A stretch of 18,106 nucleotides of DNA, from the NCBI GenBank assembly GCA_045595705.1, contig JAZOBA010000002.1:1-18106 (forward strand), written 5' to 3'. Position 1 is the first letter of the stretch. Each line of letters starts with the position of its first letter. The notes under the pieces were generated by a model. The model did no database searches, was not told the origin of the DNA, and was given only the letters and a program-made list of their open reading frames with translations. This DNA is from JAJPXI01 sp045595705 (GTDB taxonomy: Bacteria > Bacillota > Clostridia > Oscillospirales > Oscillospiraceae). Both the position numbers and the translations under genes were made by a program. This document shows positions 6,862 through 14,458 of the stretch, in pieces.

Positions 6862-6947
6862 TGGTGCGGGCGACGGGACTTGAACCCGTACGGCCGTGGG
6901 CCACTAGCACCTCAAGCTAGCCAGTCTACCAGTTCCAGCACGCCCGC
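6862..6947 (-). tRNA. tRNA-Leu (anticodon GAG), CCA encoded
   Basis: The acceptor stem GCGGGCG/CGCCCGC closes the molecule. The anticodon stem CTAGC/GCTAG encloses loop TTGAGGT, giving anticodon GAG (bases 6911-6913 on the complement), which reads CTC. A long variable arm (GGCC...GGCC type) marks a class II tRNA, and the T arm is ACGGG-TTCAAGT-CCCGT. Discriminator A and an encoded CCA end at 6862. The length is 86 nt. Confidence 0.95.
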
Positions 6948-6960
6948 AAAACACTTAATG

Positions 6961-6989
6961 ATTATAGCGCCCGCTCATTTGTTTGTCAA
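6961..6989 (-). promoter_or_regulatory. Consensus sigma-A promoter of tRNA-Leu
   Basis: TTGACA (6984-6989), a 17-bp spacer and TATAAT (6961-6966) on the minus strand: both hexamers are perfect, as expected for a strong stable-RNA promoter. Expected start is near 6954. Confidence 0.92.
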
Positions 6990-6997
6990 CATTTTCT

Positions 6998-7516
6998 TTA
7001 GTATGGAATGGTATACCAGGTGTGAACTTCGGACAGATCGGAAAACAGGATGTGGTCAGGAGGCAGGAAAGTAAACAGTACAATAGCAACACCCAGAAGG
7101 ACGCTCAGAAAAAAGACCGGAGCGCTATGACCGGCAGTTTCACCCAGTCGGCCGGGCAGAAAGAATCCGACTGCCATCAGCACCACATACAGTCCGATGT
7201 CAAAGACGGTGGATGAGCCACCCAGAGAAATATGGTACACATAGCCGATAATCAGCATGGCCACACTGATAACAAGAAGGGAAAACAGCCAGCTTCCGCG
7301 CTTGCCGCGGCCGGCTTTTCCGGTAACGATGAACATGGCTGCCAGATAGGGCCAGTAAATCACCTTTAAGTGTTCCCAAATGCTTTCCTGAACAGGGGAA
7401 AACAATGCGGTTACCGTACAGGGAATGAGATCATACAGAAAATGCAGACAGACTCCTGCCAGAGTAGTCAGTACAAAAGCAACCAGCATGCGTTTGGAAA
7501 TCTTATGTTTTGCCAT
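6998..7516 (-). CDS. DUF6512 family membrane protein
   Basis: A 172-residue protein with about five hydrophobic segments. It shows the DUF6512 features HFLYDLIPC and LFSPVQESIWEHLK near the N terminus; the SPVxESxWEH signature follows the first helix. Function is unknown. The start chosen is ATG at 7514-7516 (MAKHK), which has AAGAGG eight bases upstream. A GTG three codons earlier overlaps that SD and is unlikely. The gene ends only 9 bp before the -35 box of the tRNA-Leu promoter. Confidence 0.78.
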   Translation of the reverse strand: MAKHKISKRMLVAFVLTTLAGVCLHFLYDLIPCTVTALFSPVQESIWEHLKVIYWPYLAAMFIVTGKAGRGKRGSWLFSLLVISVAMLIIGYVYHISLGGSSTVFDIGLYVVLMAVGFFLPGRLGETAGHSAPVFFLSVLLGVAIVLFTFLPPDHILFSDLSEVHTWYTIPY

Positions 7517-7752
7517 GAACATCACCTCTTTGCTGTATGGTATGGGACGCGAGGGACAAATATGCAGGAATAAAAAACTGGAAATACAGGTTCAAAAAAT
7601 TATGACGGGCCGAAAAAATCCTGTCAGGCCGAGATTTCCAACCAATTCCATGCCAAAGGTGTGTTTCTTTGCCATGGGAGTTTTACCTGCGCCGAGAGAT
7701 AGTAGGATGGGACACCAAAGGGTGTTTTGATTTCAATTAAAGGGGTGGTAAT
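7517..7752. other. Intergenic region between the DUF6512 gene and spoIVB
   Basis: About 235 bp between divergent genes. I see no convincing gene. Two similar short strings (CCAAAGGTGTGTTT near 7653 and CCAAAGGGTGTTTT near 7715) occur, the second as a small hairpin ACACC/GGTGT. I could not find a clean sigma-F or sigma-G promoter for spoIVB here. Confidence 0.4.
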
Positions 7753-8790
7753 ATGCGGCAAAAACGTAGTGGCAGACGGCAAGGGTCTCATATGGCGGCG
7801 CTCTTGCTGGTTGCTGTGATCCTCTGGGGTACGGGAGGTTCGGCAATGGCGGCAGAAACGGTGCGGACCGTGATTCCGGTTGGACGAGCGGTAGGGATTA
7901 AATTATTTTCCGACGGTGTTCTGGTGGTTGGATTTTCGGCCATTCCGACGCAGGTGGGCAGTGAAGCGCCGGCAAAAGAGTGTGGCTTGCGGGCTGGGGA
8001 CATCATTACCCACATCAACAGCCGGGAGGTAGACACCATCGAGCAGGTGCAAAGCATTTTGCAGGAGTTGGAGGGAGATAAAATGAGCATCCGCTGCCTG
8101 CGTGGCGAAAAGCAGCTGCAAATGACAGTGCAGGCGGTCAAATGCGTCAGCGACGGGGAATACAAATTGGGTGCGTGGATCCGGGATTCCATGGCGGGGA
8201 TCGGGACCATGACCTTTTACGATCCTCAAACCGGGGTGTTTGGTGCCCTTGGCCATGGAATCAACGATGTGGATACCTGTCGGCTGATGCCCCTGCAGTC
8301 GGGGGGGATTATGGAGGCTTCGGTCACGCAGGTGCAGAAGGGAGCCAAAGGGCATCCCGGTCAGTTGAAGGGGGCCTTTGAAACCGGCGATATTGGAGAA
8401 CTGCGGGCTAATACAGAGGGCGGCGTGTTCGGAGTGCTGAAGGGAAAAGACTTGGTGGAAGGATTGACTGCGCTGGAAGTGGCTCGTCCGGCTGAGGTGA
8501 AAATTGGGCCGGCCACCATTCTTTCCAACATCAGCGGAGAAGTGACAAGGGAGTATACCGTCGAGATCACCAAGGTAATCCTCGCAGAGGACGGCGATAC
8601 CCGTGACCTGATGCTGACAGTCACCGACAAAAATCTTCTGGAGGCCACCGGAGGCATCGTGCAGGGGATGAGCGGTTCGCCGATTTTGCAGGATGGAAAG
8701 ATTGTGGGGGCGGTGACCCACGTAATGGTAAACGACCCCACCACGGGGTACGGCATTTTTCTTGAAAACATGCTGGAAATGGCAGGATAA
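7753..8790 (+). CDS. spoIVB: SpoIVB peptidase (S55 family)
   Basis: SpoIVB is a serine peptidase secreted from the forespore during sporulation. It cleaves SpoIVFA-type proteins and so triggers pro-sigma-K processing. In 345 residues there is an N-terminal membrane anchor (about 14-33), a PDZ domain (about 55-130, with CGLRAGDIITHINSREV), and the S55 catalytic domain with His168 in GALGHGIND and the serine motif GMSGSP (305-310). It is shorter than B. subtilis SpoIVB (about 426). The ATG at 7753 follows an AAAGGGGTGG Shine-Dalgarno. An efficient terminator follows. In many Clostridia spo0A is the next gene; here four other genes intervene. Confidence 0.95.
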   Translation: MRQKRSGRRQGSHMAALLLVAVILWGTGGSAMAAETVRTVIPVGRAVGIKLFSDGVLVVGFSAIPTQVGSEAPAKECGLRAGDIITHINSREVDTIEQVQSILQELEGDKMSIRCLRGEKQLQMTVQAVKCVSDGEYKLGAWIRDSMAGIGTMTFYDPQTGVFGALGHGINDVDTCRLMPLQSGGIMEASVTQVQKGAKGHPGQLKGAFETGDIGELRANTEGGVFGVLKGKDLVEGLTALEVARPAEVKIGPATILSNISGEVTREYTVEITKVILAEDGDTRDLMLTVTDKNLLEATGGIVQGMSGSPILQDGKIVGAVTHVMVNDPTTGYGIFLENMLEMAG

Positions 8791-8795
8791 AATGT

Positions 8796-8827
8796 ATGAC
8801 AGGGGTGTTTGCCCCTGTCATTTTTTA
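8796..8827 (+). terminator. spoIVB terminator
   Basis: A perfect 10-bp stem ATGACAGGGG (8796-8805) / CCCCTGTCAT (8812-8821) is followed by TTTTTT. Confidence 0.92.
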
Positions 8828-8844
8828 TTATTTCGTGTTATAAT
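8815..8844 (+). promoter_or_regulatory. Candidate promoter of the permease-salvage operon
   Basis: TATAAT (8839-8844) is exact. The best -35 is CTGTCA (8815-8820) with an 18-bp spacer, lying inside the spoIVB terminator stem. The weak -35 keeps this tentative. Confidence 0.5.
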
Positions 8845-8873
8845 GCGGAAAACGTCTTTTCGGAGGTGTGCAG

Positions 8874-9710
8874 ATGCTGTATCTGCTTCTTGCAATCCTG
8901 TGCAGTGCATTGCTTTCTATTGTCATGCGCCTGAGCAAGGAAAAGGTAACCGGAAATGTCAGTATGCTGGCCATGAACTATGTCATGTGCTTTGTAATTG
9001 CCGGTCTGTATGCCGGGGTAGGGGATCTGTTTCCTGCCCGGGAGGGACTGGCGTCCACGTTGGGCATGGGCGTGATCAACGGTGTGTTCTATCTGGCGTC
9101 CTTCCTGCTGCTGCAGAAGAACATCCATTGCAACGGCGTGGTGTTGTCCACCATCTTCATGAAATTGAGTCTGCTGGTGCCCATGGTAGTATCCATTCTG
9201 TGCTTTGGAGAAATGCCTGCTCCGCTGCAGATCATCGGATTTCTGATCGCGGTGGCCTCCATTGTTTTGATTAATTCCGGAAGCGATTCCTCCGGAGCGG
9301 GGTTCAAAATCGGTCTGATTTTTCTGCTGCTGGTGGGCGGTGGTGGAGACACCATGTCCAAAATTTACGAGGAGTTGGGAAATCAGTCCCTGTCGGGCCA
9401 CTTTCTGTTTTACACCTTTGGTGTGGCATTGATCCTGTGCATTTGTCTGGCTATTTACAAAAAAGAGCGGCCCGGGAAGTGGGAGTTGCTGTACGGCCTG
9501 TTTCTAGGCATTCCAAACTATTTCTCCGCCCGATTTTTACTGCGCGCGTTGGAGCATGTGGAGGCGGTCATTGTGTTCCCGACCTTCAGCGTGGGCACCA
9601 TTCTGGCGGTGACATTGACCGGAGTGCTTTTGTTCAAGGAACGGCTGGGAAAGCGGCAGTGGATCGCCGTAGCGGCCATTCTGGCGGCATTAATTCTTCT
9701 GAACATCTGA
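8874..9710 (+). CDS. EamA/DMT superfamily permease
   Basis: A 278-residue membrane protein with about ten predicted helices in two repeats. It has the short loops and small-residue-rich helices of EamA (drug/metabolite transporter) proteins, for example MLYLLLAILCSALLSIVM at the start and WIAVAAILAALILLNI at the end. The start chosen is ATG at 8874, seven bases after GGAGG (8862-8866); the GTG at 8868 is too close. Substrate unknown. It opens a tight run with the phosphorylase, kinase and ECF S genes (gaps 24, 21 and 6 bp), so nucleoside or metabolite movement is a reasonable guess. Confidence 0.85.
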   Translation: MLYLLLAILCSALLSIVMRLSKEKVTGNVSMLAMNYVMCFVIAGLYAGVGDLFPAREGLASTLGMGVINGVFYLASFLLLQKNIHCNGVVLSTIFMKLSLLVPMVVSILCFGEMPAPLQIIGFLIAVASIVLINSGSDSSGAGFKIGLIFLLLVGGGGDTMSKIYEELGNQSLSGHFLFYTFGVALILCICLAIYKKERPGKWELLYGLFLGIPNYFSARFLLRALEHVEAVIVFPTFSVGTILAVTLTGVLLFKERLGKRQWIAVAAILAALILLNI

Positions 9711-9734
9711 TGAGAAAAGGATTGGGGGTGTACC

Positions 9735-10505
9735 ATGGCGGTTCGAAAGCATGAGATTCCTATACTGGAATACGATGATTCCCTGCTTGCGGTCATTCAG
9801 CCTGATCATGAGCGCCTGGACCTGCATCTTCCGGCCAAGGCGGTGTTCGCGTTTTTGGGCGGCTGCATCGGCAGATATGCCAAAGAGCAGGAGTTGACTC
9901 CGGTAGCCGAATTTCTTTCCATCACAAAAAAATACCCCACCTATGTGGTTCGTTACAAGGGTGAGGATATTTGTTTGTGTCAGGCCCCGGTGGGGGCGCC
10001 GGCAGCCGTGCAGATCATGGATTGGCTGATATCCTACGGCGTAAAAGCGATTATCAGTTCGGGTTCCTGCGGCGCGCTGACCGATCTGCCGGAGAACGCC
10101 TTTCTGATCCCTGTCAAGGCTCTGCGGGATGAGGGTACTTCCTACCACTATCTGCCGCCGGAGCGCTGGGTGGAATTGAACGCAGATGTCCGTACACAGA
10201 TGGAAAAGACGTTGGATGGGCTGAGCTTGTCTTACACGGAGTGTGCCGTATGGACCACCGACGGTTTTTTCCGGGAGACCCGGGAACTGGTGGAATACCG
10301 CAAGGAAGAAGGCTGCTCGGTGGTAGACATGGAGTGCGCCGCGCTGGCGGCCTGTGCCCAATTTCGGGGTGTACGGTTCGGACAGCTGCTCTTTACTGCG
10401 GATTCTTTGGCCAATGCCGACCGGTATGACGAGCGGGGCTGGGGCACCGACTCACTGGAAAAGGCCCTGATGCTCAGTCTGGAACTGGCACACGGGTTGG
10501 ATTAA
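9735..10505 (+). CDS. Nucleoside phosphorylase-like protein (PNP/UDP family)
   Basis: A 256-residue protein of the PNP_UDP_1 fold, enzymes that split nucleosides with phosphate into base and (deoxy)ribose 1-phosphate. Visible family landmarks are the SSGSCGAL phosphate/base-site loop (108-115), RDEGTSYHY (131-139), TTDGFFRET (174-182) and the ribose-binding VVDMECAAL segment (197-205), where the Met-Glu pair is the family hallmark. Closest in style to uridine phosphorylases, but the substrate cannot be fixed from sequence. A GGGGGTG site precedes the ATG. Pairing with the next gene, a uridine-kinase-like protein, supports a salvage role. Confidence 0.85.
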   Translation: MAVRKHEIPILEYDDSLLAVIQPDHERLDLHLPAKAVFAFLGGCIGRYAKEQELTPVAEFLSITKKYPTYVVRYKGEDICLCQAPVGAPAAVQIMDWLISYGVKAIISSGSCGALTDLPENAFLIPVKALRDEGTSYHYLPPERWVELNADVRTQMEKTLDGLSLSYTECAVWTTDGFFRETRELVEYRKEEGCSVVDMECAALAACAQFRGVRFGQLLFTADSLANADRYDERGWGTDSLEKALMLSLELAHGLD

Positions 10506-10526
10506 TCGAAAAAGGTATATTGTTCT

Positions 10527-11594
10527 ATGGAATATGATATGTTGACAATGGAATTTCTCAGGCGGCAGTGTGAGACTTATCCGCAGCTGCAGCCGGAAGA
10601 TTTGCTGAAGGGACTGCACCAAAGTGTGTTCGGCTGCGGCCATTTTGTGGGTGAGCAGGCCGAGGGGTATCTGCAAAAGGAACTGGAGAGTCTGGAGAAT
10701 TCTGCCGGGCCGGAGGTGGAGCCGCTGCTGGGTGCCTTCTGCCGGATACATTTGCGGTATCTGGAACGGTACGGTATGGCGTCCAAAACTCTGTTCCGTC
10801 TGTTTTGGCTTTCGGCAGTGGAGCCTGCCGGGAATGCCGGGCAGATCGAGGAAAAATTGGAGGTTTTGCTCCGCATGGCTTCGGCGCAGCAGTTGCCGAT
10901 GGCCTATGGCGAAGTGCGGTCCTTGGTGGAGGAATGGCGTAAAGCGGGATATCCGGCCTGCCATCACTCCGAACAGTTTCGGGCTGCATATAAGCCGGCC
11001 TATCGGGTGATCAGAAAGGAATATGCCCGTTTTCTGCCCTTATTTGCGGCCATCGACCGGAAACTGGCGGCCGGACAGAAGGTGCTGCTTGCCATCGAAG
11101 GCGGCGCTGCGGCAGGGAAGAGCACGCTGGCCCAACTATTGAATCATGTGTATGACTGCTCGGTGGCCCATATGGATGACTTCTTCCTGCGGCCGGAGCA
11201 GCGCACCGCGCAGCGGTTGGAAGAAGCGGGCGGCAACGTGGACCGCGAACGCTTTTTGCAGGAAGTTCTGTTGCCCTTGAGCCGGGGTGAAATGGTGTCA
11301 TATCGCCGATACAATTGCGCAACCGGGACAATTGAGCAATCCAAACCGCTGCATACAACGCCGCTGACCGTGGTGGAGGGTGCTTACAGTATGCACCCCG
11401 AACTGCGGGAGAAGTATGACCTGAGTGTGTTCTTGAAGGTTACGCCCGAACTGCAGCGGAAACGCATCCGGGGACGGAATTCGCCCGAGATGCAGCAGCG
11501 CTTTTTTGAAACGTGGATCCCCATGGAGCAGCGCTACTTTGAGGTGTTGCGGGTAGAAGATGCCTGTGATCTGGTGTTTTCGATTGGAGGATAA
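10527..11594 (+). CDS. Two-domain P-loop kinase, uridine-kinase-like, with unknown N-terminal domain
   Basis: 355 residues. The C-terminal half (about 175-355) is a nucleoside-kinase-type P-loop domain: Walker A GGAAAGKST (192-200), HMDDFF (215-220) at the place of the substrate-binding Asp, a VVEGAYSMHP strand (282-291), and a basic lid RKRIRGRN (311-318). It is close to uridine kinase/phosphoribulokinase relatives. The N-terminal 165 residues form a separate helical domain with GLHQSVFGCGHFVGE (29-43), WRKAGYPACHHSEQF and YKPAYRVI that I recognise only as a domain of unknown function. The SD is weak (AAAAAGG, 11 bases away). Phosphorylation of a nucleoside or related sugar is inferred, not shown. 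Confidence 0.8.
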   Translation: MEYDMLTMEFLRRQCETYPQLQPEDLLKGLHQSVFGCGHFVGEQAEGYLQKELESLENSAGPEVEPLLGAFCRIHLRYLERYGMASKTLFRLFWLSAVEPAGNAGQIEEKLEVLLRMASAQQLPMAYGEVRSLVEEWRKAGYPACHHSEQFRAAYKPAYRVIRKEYARFLPLFAAIDRKLAAGQKVLLAIEGGAAAGKSTLAQLLNHVYDCSVAHMDDFFLRPEQRTAQRLEEAGGNVDRERFLQEVLLPLSRGEMVSYRRYNCATGTIEQSKPLHTTPLTVVEGAYSMHPELREKYDLSVFLKVTPELQRKRIRGRNSPEMQQRFFETWIPMEQRYFEVLRVEDACDLVFSIGG

Positions 11595-11600
11595 CAGGCC

Positions 11601-12137
11601 GTGTCATACATATCTGGAAAAACTCCTATACGCAGACTGACTGCGGCGGCCGTCTGTCTTGCACTTTGTTTGATGCTGCCCTTTCTGACTGGGCAGATTC
11701 CCCAGATTGGAAACGCTCTGTGTCCCATGCACATTCCTGTGCTGATGGCTGGATTTATCTGCGGCCCGTGGTGGGCGGCTGCGGTTGGTATGGTTGCTCC
11801 GCTGCTGCGGCATGTGCTGTTTGGAATGCCGCCCATCCTGATTGCCCTTGCCATGTGTTTTGAACTGGCTGTGTACGGCTTGATTTCCGGTTTGCTGTAT
11901 GGGAAAATGAAAAAAAGGCTGAGAAATGTGTATCTCTCTCTGGTTGCAGCCATGATTCTGGGGCGTGTGATCTGGGGAATTGCCGAAGTGGTTATCCTCA
12001 GAATAACCGACGGTTTATTTACGTGGACTGCCTTTGTGGCGGGTGCGGTGCTCAATGCCATCCCCGGCATTCTGGTGCAGATCATTCTGATTCCTGTTAT
12101 TGTGATCACCCTGCGCAAAGCAAACATCATTGAATAG
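11601..12137 (+). CDS. ECF transporter S component
   Basis: A 178-residue membrane protein with about six helices. It is the substrate-binding (S) unit of an energy-coupling-factor vitamin/metabolite importer. The early segment QIPQIGNALCPMHIPVLMAG with GFICGPWWAAAVG is typical of one S-component group of unassigned substrate. The start is GTG at 11601: GGAGG (11586-11590) lies ten bases upstream, inside the end of the kinase gene, so translation is coupled. No EcfA/T genes are here; the shared module must be elsewhere. Context with a phosphorylase and a nucleoside-type kinase hints at a nucleoside or base substrate, by inference. Confidence 0.85.
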   Translation: MSYISGKTPIRRLTAAAVCLALCLMLPFLTGQIPQIGNALCPMHIPVLMAGFICGPWWAAAVGMVAPLLRHVLFGMPPILIALAMCFELAVYGLISGLLYGKMKKRLRNVYLSLVAAMILGRVIWGIAEVVILRITDGLFTWTAFVAGAVLNAIPGILVQIILIPVIVITLRKANIIE

Positions 12138-12143
12138 TTTTGG

Positions 12144-12175
12144 GTTCCTCTGCCAGTGGCAGAGGAACTTTTTTT
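12144..12175 (+). terminator. Terminator of the salvage operon
   Basis: GTTCCTCTGCC (12144-12154), loop AGT, GGCAGAGGAAC (12158-12168), then seven T residues. Confidence 0.93.
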
Positions 12176-12195
12176 ACCCTTAAGTGGCGCATAAA

Positions 12196-12212
12196 TGTCG
12201 GAAAATGTCGAA
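12196..12212 (+). promoter_or_regulatory. Two candidate 0A boxes upstream of spo0A
   Basis: TGTCGGA (12196-12202) and TGTCGAA (12206-12212) match the Spo0A box core TGTCGAA at six and seven of seven positions. They are exactly 10 bp apart, on one face of the helix. This fits Spo0A autoregulation, which is well known in B. subtilis. Confidence 0.65.
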
Positions 12213-12248
12213 AAACGAAAGAATTTTCCATACAATATTTTCCAAAAA

Positions 12249-12281
12249 AGGATTGAATGTTTTGTCTGAATATGATACTTT
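12249..12281 (+). promoter_or_regulatory. Candidate spo0A promoter(s)
   Basis: A sigma-H-like pair AGGATTG (12249-12255) and GAAT (12268-12271) has a spacer of 12, slightly short for sigma-H. An overlapping sigma-A reading is TTGAAT (12253-12258), 17 bp, TACTTT (12276-12281), with a poor -10. Either is tentative. Confidence 0.35.
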
Positions 12282-12367
12282 ATAGATGCAATCAGCAAAA
12301 CCAAGAAAACGGCCGGCGTTGTTTTGGGATGAAATCAGGCAGAAAGTGCCGCTGGGAGGAAATGTTC

Positions 12368-13141
12368 ATGGAATATAAGAAGCGGATTTTGATTGCGGAC
12401 ACGGTGGAGGAGTTCCGCCATACCGTCATACAGGCGGCTGTCCGTGAGCCGGATTTTACCGTAGAAGGGGAAACCAACGATGGACAGGAACTGGTCCGTT
12501 TGGTTCGGCAGTTGAAACCTGATGTGGTGATTCTGGATATGGTACTGGAAGGAATCGATGGTCTGGAGGCAGTGCAGCAGATTCGAATGCTGGAGTGCAG
12601 GCCGAAAATTCTGGTCCTTTCGGGATACTCCGGGGGTGGGTTGGCTCATAAGGCGGCGGAATACGGAGCCGACTATCTGATGTGTAAGCCCTGTCGGATG
12701 GAGACGGTGTTTGACCGGCTGCGTACTCTGCTTGAGACCGGGATTCAGGAGGATGTCGCTGAGGAGATTGATATCGGCTGTGATCTGGAGCGGGAAGTGA
12801 CTGCCATTATTCACGACATCGGTGTGCCGGCCCACATTAAAGGGTATCAGTATTTGAGGGAGGCTATTATCTACACAGTCAACGATATGGATGCCATCAA
12901 TGCCGTGACCAAGGTGCTCTATCCTGCAGTGGCCCGAAAATTTGGCACCACCGCGTCCCGTGTAGAGCGTGCCATTCGCCATGCCATCGAAGTGGCTTGG
13001 GATCGGGGTGATCTGGACACCCTGCAGAAGTACTTCGGCTACACGGTCAGCAATTCCAAGGGAAAGCCGACTAATTCAGAGTTTGTTGCGATGATTTCGG
13101 ACCGACTGGTGCTTGAGCGTCGCCAAATCGCGCAGAAGTGA
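12368..13141 (+). CDS. spo0A: Sporulation master regulator Spo0A
   Basis: A 257-residue response regulator that, when phosphorylated, commits the cell to sporulation. The receiver domain (1-120) has phosphoacceptor Asp57 (PDVVILD), Ser85 and Lys107. The usual N-terminal acidic pair (ADD) is ADT here (Asp11, Thr12), and the common MP after the phosphoacceptor is replaced (LDMVLEGIDG). The C-terminal Spo0A domain (about 140-257) is strongly conserved, with IGVPAHIKGYQYLREAI and the DNA-recognition stretch TTASRVERAIRHAIEVAW. The start chosen is ATG 12368: GGGAGG (12354-12359) is eight bases upstream, while ATG 12362 is only two away. Two 0A boxes lie upstream. Confidence 0.97.
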   Translation: MEYKKRILIADTVEEFRHTVIQAAVREPDFTVEGETNDGQELVRLVRQLKPDVVILDMVLEGIDGLEAVQQIRMLECRPKILVLSGYSGGGLAHKAAEYGADYLMCKPCRMETVFDRLRTLLETGIQEDVAEEIDIGCDLEREVTAIIHDIGVPAHIKGYQYLREAIIYTVNDMDAINAVTKVLYPAVARKFGTTASRVERAIRHAIEVAWDRGDLDTLQKYFGYTVSNSKGKPTNSEFVAMISDRLVLERRQIAQK

Positions 13142-13143
13142 GA

Positions 13144-13182
13144 AAAAATCCCAATGGGAATGTGATTCCCATTGGGATTTTT
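13144..13182. terminator. Bidirectional terminator between spo0A and dinB
   Basis: A perfect 18-bp stem (13144-13161 / 13165-13182, containing ATCCCAATGGGAAT) with loop GTG and T/A runs on both ends serves both converging genes. Confidence 0.93.
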
Positions 13183-13197
13183 GCAATCGCGGGGATG

Positions 13198-14367
13198 TTA
13201 AATTTTATCGGCGCCGTATTTGGCGCGCAGCCGGTCCATGGTGCGCTCCAGAGTTTCGCGCTTGGCTCTGCGCTGGGGGGCAGCGGTGTCGAACAGGTCG
13301 AATTGCTCCACCGCCTGATCTTCCGGGATCAAAGATTGAGCGGTCAGGGTCAAGGCACGAACAGGTGCCTTTTCATTCCAGCAGTCGGCGAGAATATCCA
13401 TGGCGGCGCGAAGCAGATCCAGCGCAGTGCAGGTGGGGGCAGCCAGCGGACGCTGCCGGCAGATATCCCGGAAGTGTGGGTCGCGGATGGTCAGCTGAAG
13501 GGTGGTGCATTTCATGTGGTGTTTGCGTAGACGGAAGGCTACCTGTTCGGCCAAAGGGCGTAACCCCTCGTGCAGCTGATCAAAACCCTGCAGGTCGTGG
13601 GGGAAGGTCTCACCGTTGCCTACCGACTTGGGCGGAACATAGGTACCGGCGGCAGCCACGGGGGAGTTTTCCAGTCCGTTGGCGTATATCCAGAGCTGTT
13701 CGCCCTGTTTGCCCAGCAGGCTGATCAGGGAGTCTCGGTCGGAGTTTGCCAGATCCCCGATTGTTTTGATGCCGAACTTGGACAGGGTTCCGGCGGCAGA
13801 ACGGCCGACGAACAGCAAATCGGTGGCCGGCAGGGGCCACACAATGTCCCGATAGTTATCCCGGGTGATGACCGTGGTGGCATCCGGCTTTTTATAGTCA
13901 CTGCCCAATTTGGCAAATATTTTGTTGAAGGAGACACCCACCGAAATGGTTAGGCCGAATTGCTCCCGCACTTCGACACGCAGTCGGTCGGCTACTGCTT
14001 TTCCGCTGCCGCCGAACAGGTGCATGGAGCCGGTCACATCCAACCAACTTTCATCGATGCCGAAGGGTTCCACCAGGTCGGTGTAGTGTTCGTACAATTG
14101 GTTGATCAGTTTGGAATAGCGGCGATATTCGTTGTGGTGGGAGGGGAGCAGAATCAGGTCGGGGCATTTGCGCTGGGCCTGCCAGATGGTCTCGGCGGTC
14201 TTGACGCCGTATTGTTTAGCCGGTTCATTCTTGGCCAGAATGATGCCGTGGCGGCTTTCCGGATCGCCGCAGACAGCAACCGGTTTGTCGTGTAATTCCG
14301 GATGATCCAGCAGTTCTACCGAGGCGAAAAAGCTGTTCAGATCACAGTGCAGAATGGTGCGGTCCAT
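13198..14367 (-). CDS. dinB: DNA polymerase IV (Y-family translesion polymerase)
   Basis: A 389-residue error-prone polymerase that copies past DNA damage. Catalytic acids are Asp9 (HCDLNSFFASVE, with the aromatic steric gate nearby) and Asp105-Glu106 (GIDESWLDVTG). Thumb, little-finger and C-terminal tail follow. The tail has VEQFDLFD, a probable beta-clamp-binding motif. The start chosen is the ATG at 14365-14367 (MDRTILHCDL): AAAGGAGGGAG lies just upstream, inside the longer frame that begins at 14388. The strong promoter contains a LexA-like half site, so damage induction is likely. The start region adjoins the ribU terminator. Confidence 0.94.
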   Translation of the reverse strand: MDRTILHCDLNSFFASVELLDHPELHDKPVAVCGDPESRHGIILAKNEPAKQYGVKTAETIWQAQRKCPDLILLPSHHNEYRRYSKLINQLYEHYTDLVEPFGIDESWLDVTGSMHLFGGSGKAVADRLRVEVREQFGLTISVGVSFNKIFAKLGSDYKKPDATTVITRDNYRDIVWPLPATDLLFVGRSAAGTLSKFGIKTIGDLANSDRDSLISLLGKQGEQLWIYANGLENSPVAAAGTYVPPKSVGNGETFPHDLQGFDQLHEGLRPLAEQVAFRLRKHHMKCTTLQLTIRDPHFRDICRQRPLAAPTCTALDLLRAAMDILADCWNEKAPVRALTLTAQSLIPEDQAVEQFDLFDTAAPQRRAKRETLERTMDRLRAKYGADKI

Positions 14368-14390
14368 GGGGCTCCCTCCTTTCTGCATTG

Positions 14391-14419
14391 AGTATAATAC
14401 AAATGTTCGACTGTGTCAA
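14391..14419 (-). promoter_or_regulatory. dinB promoter with LexA-like site
   Basis: TTGACA (14414-14419), a 17-bp spacer and TATACT (14391-14396) on the minus strand. Between them, at 14396-14409, the sequence ending ATGTTCG fits the Firmicutes SOS box (CGAAC-N4-GTTCG type) at about 11 of 14 positions, with a strong CGAACAT half. A repressor there would sit between -35 and -10. Confidence 0.7.
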
Positions 14420-14421
14420 TG

Positions 14422-14450
14422 AAAAACGCCCCGGTCTGAGTGACCGGGGC
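14422..14450 (-). terminator. ribU terminator
   Basis: GCCCCGGTC (14428-14436) and GACCGGGGC (14442-14450) form a 9-bp stem. The minus-strand transcript then reads five T residues (14422-14426). It touches the dinB -35 region. Confidence 0.92.
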
Positions 14451-14458
14451 ATTGGATA

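Noticed and set aside
7425..7730. Open frame between the DUF6512 gene and spoIVB
   Set aside because: It overlaps the DUF6512 start, has no SD and no recognisable protein features.
7903..8721. 272-residue minus-strand frame opposite spoIVB
   Set aside because: Antisense shadow of a well-conserved gene; His/Gln-rich with no domain.
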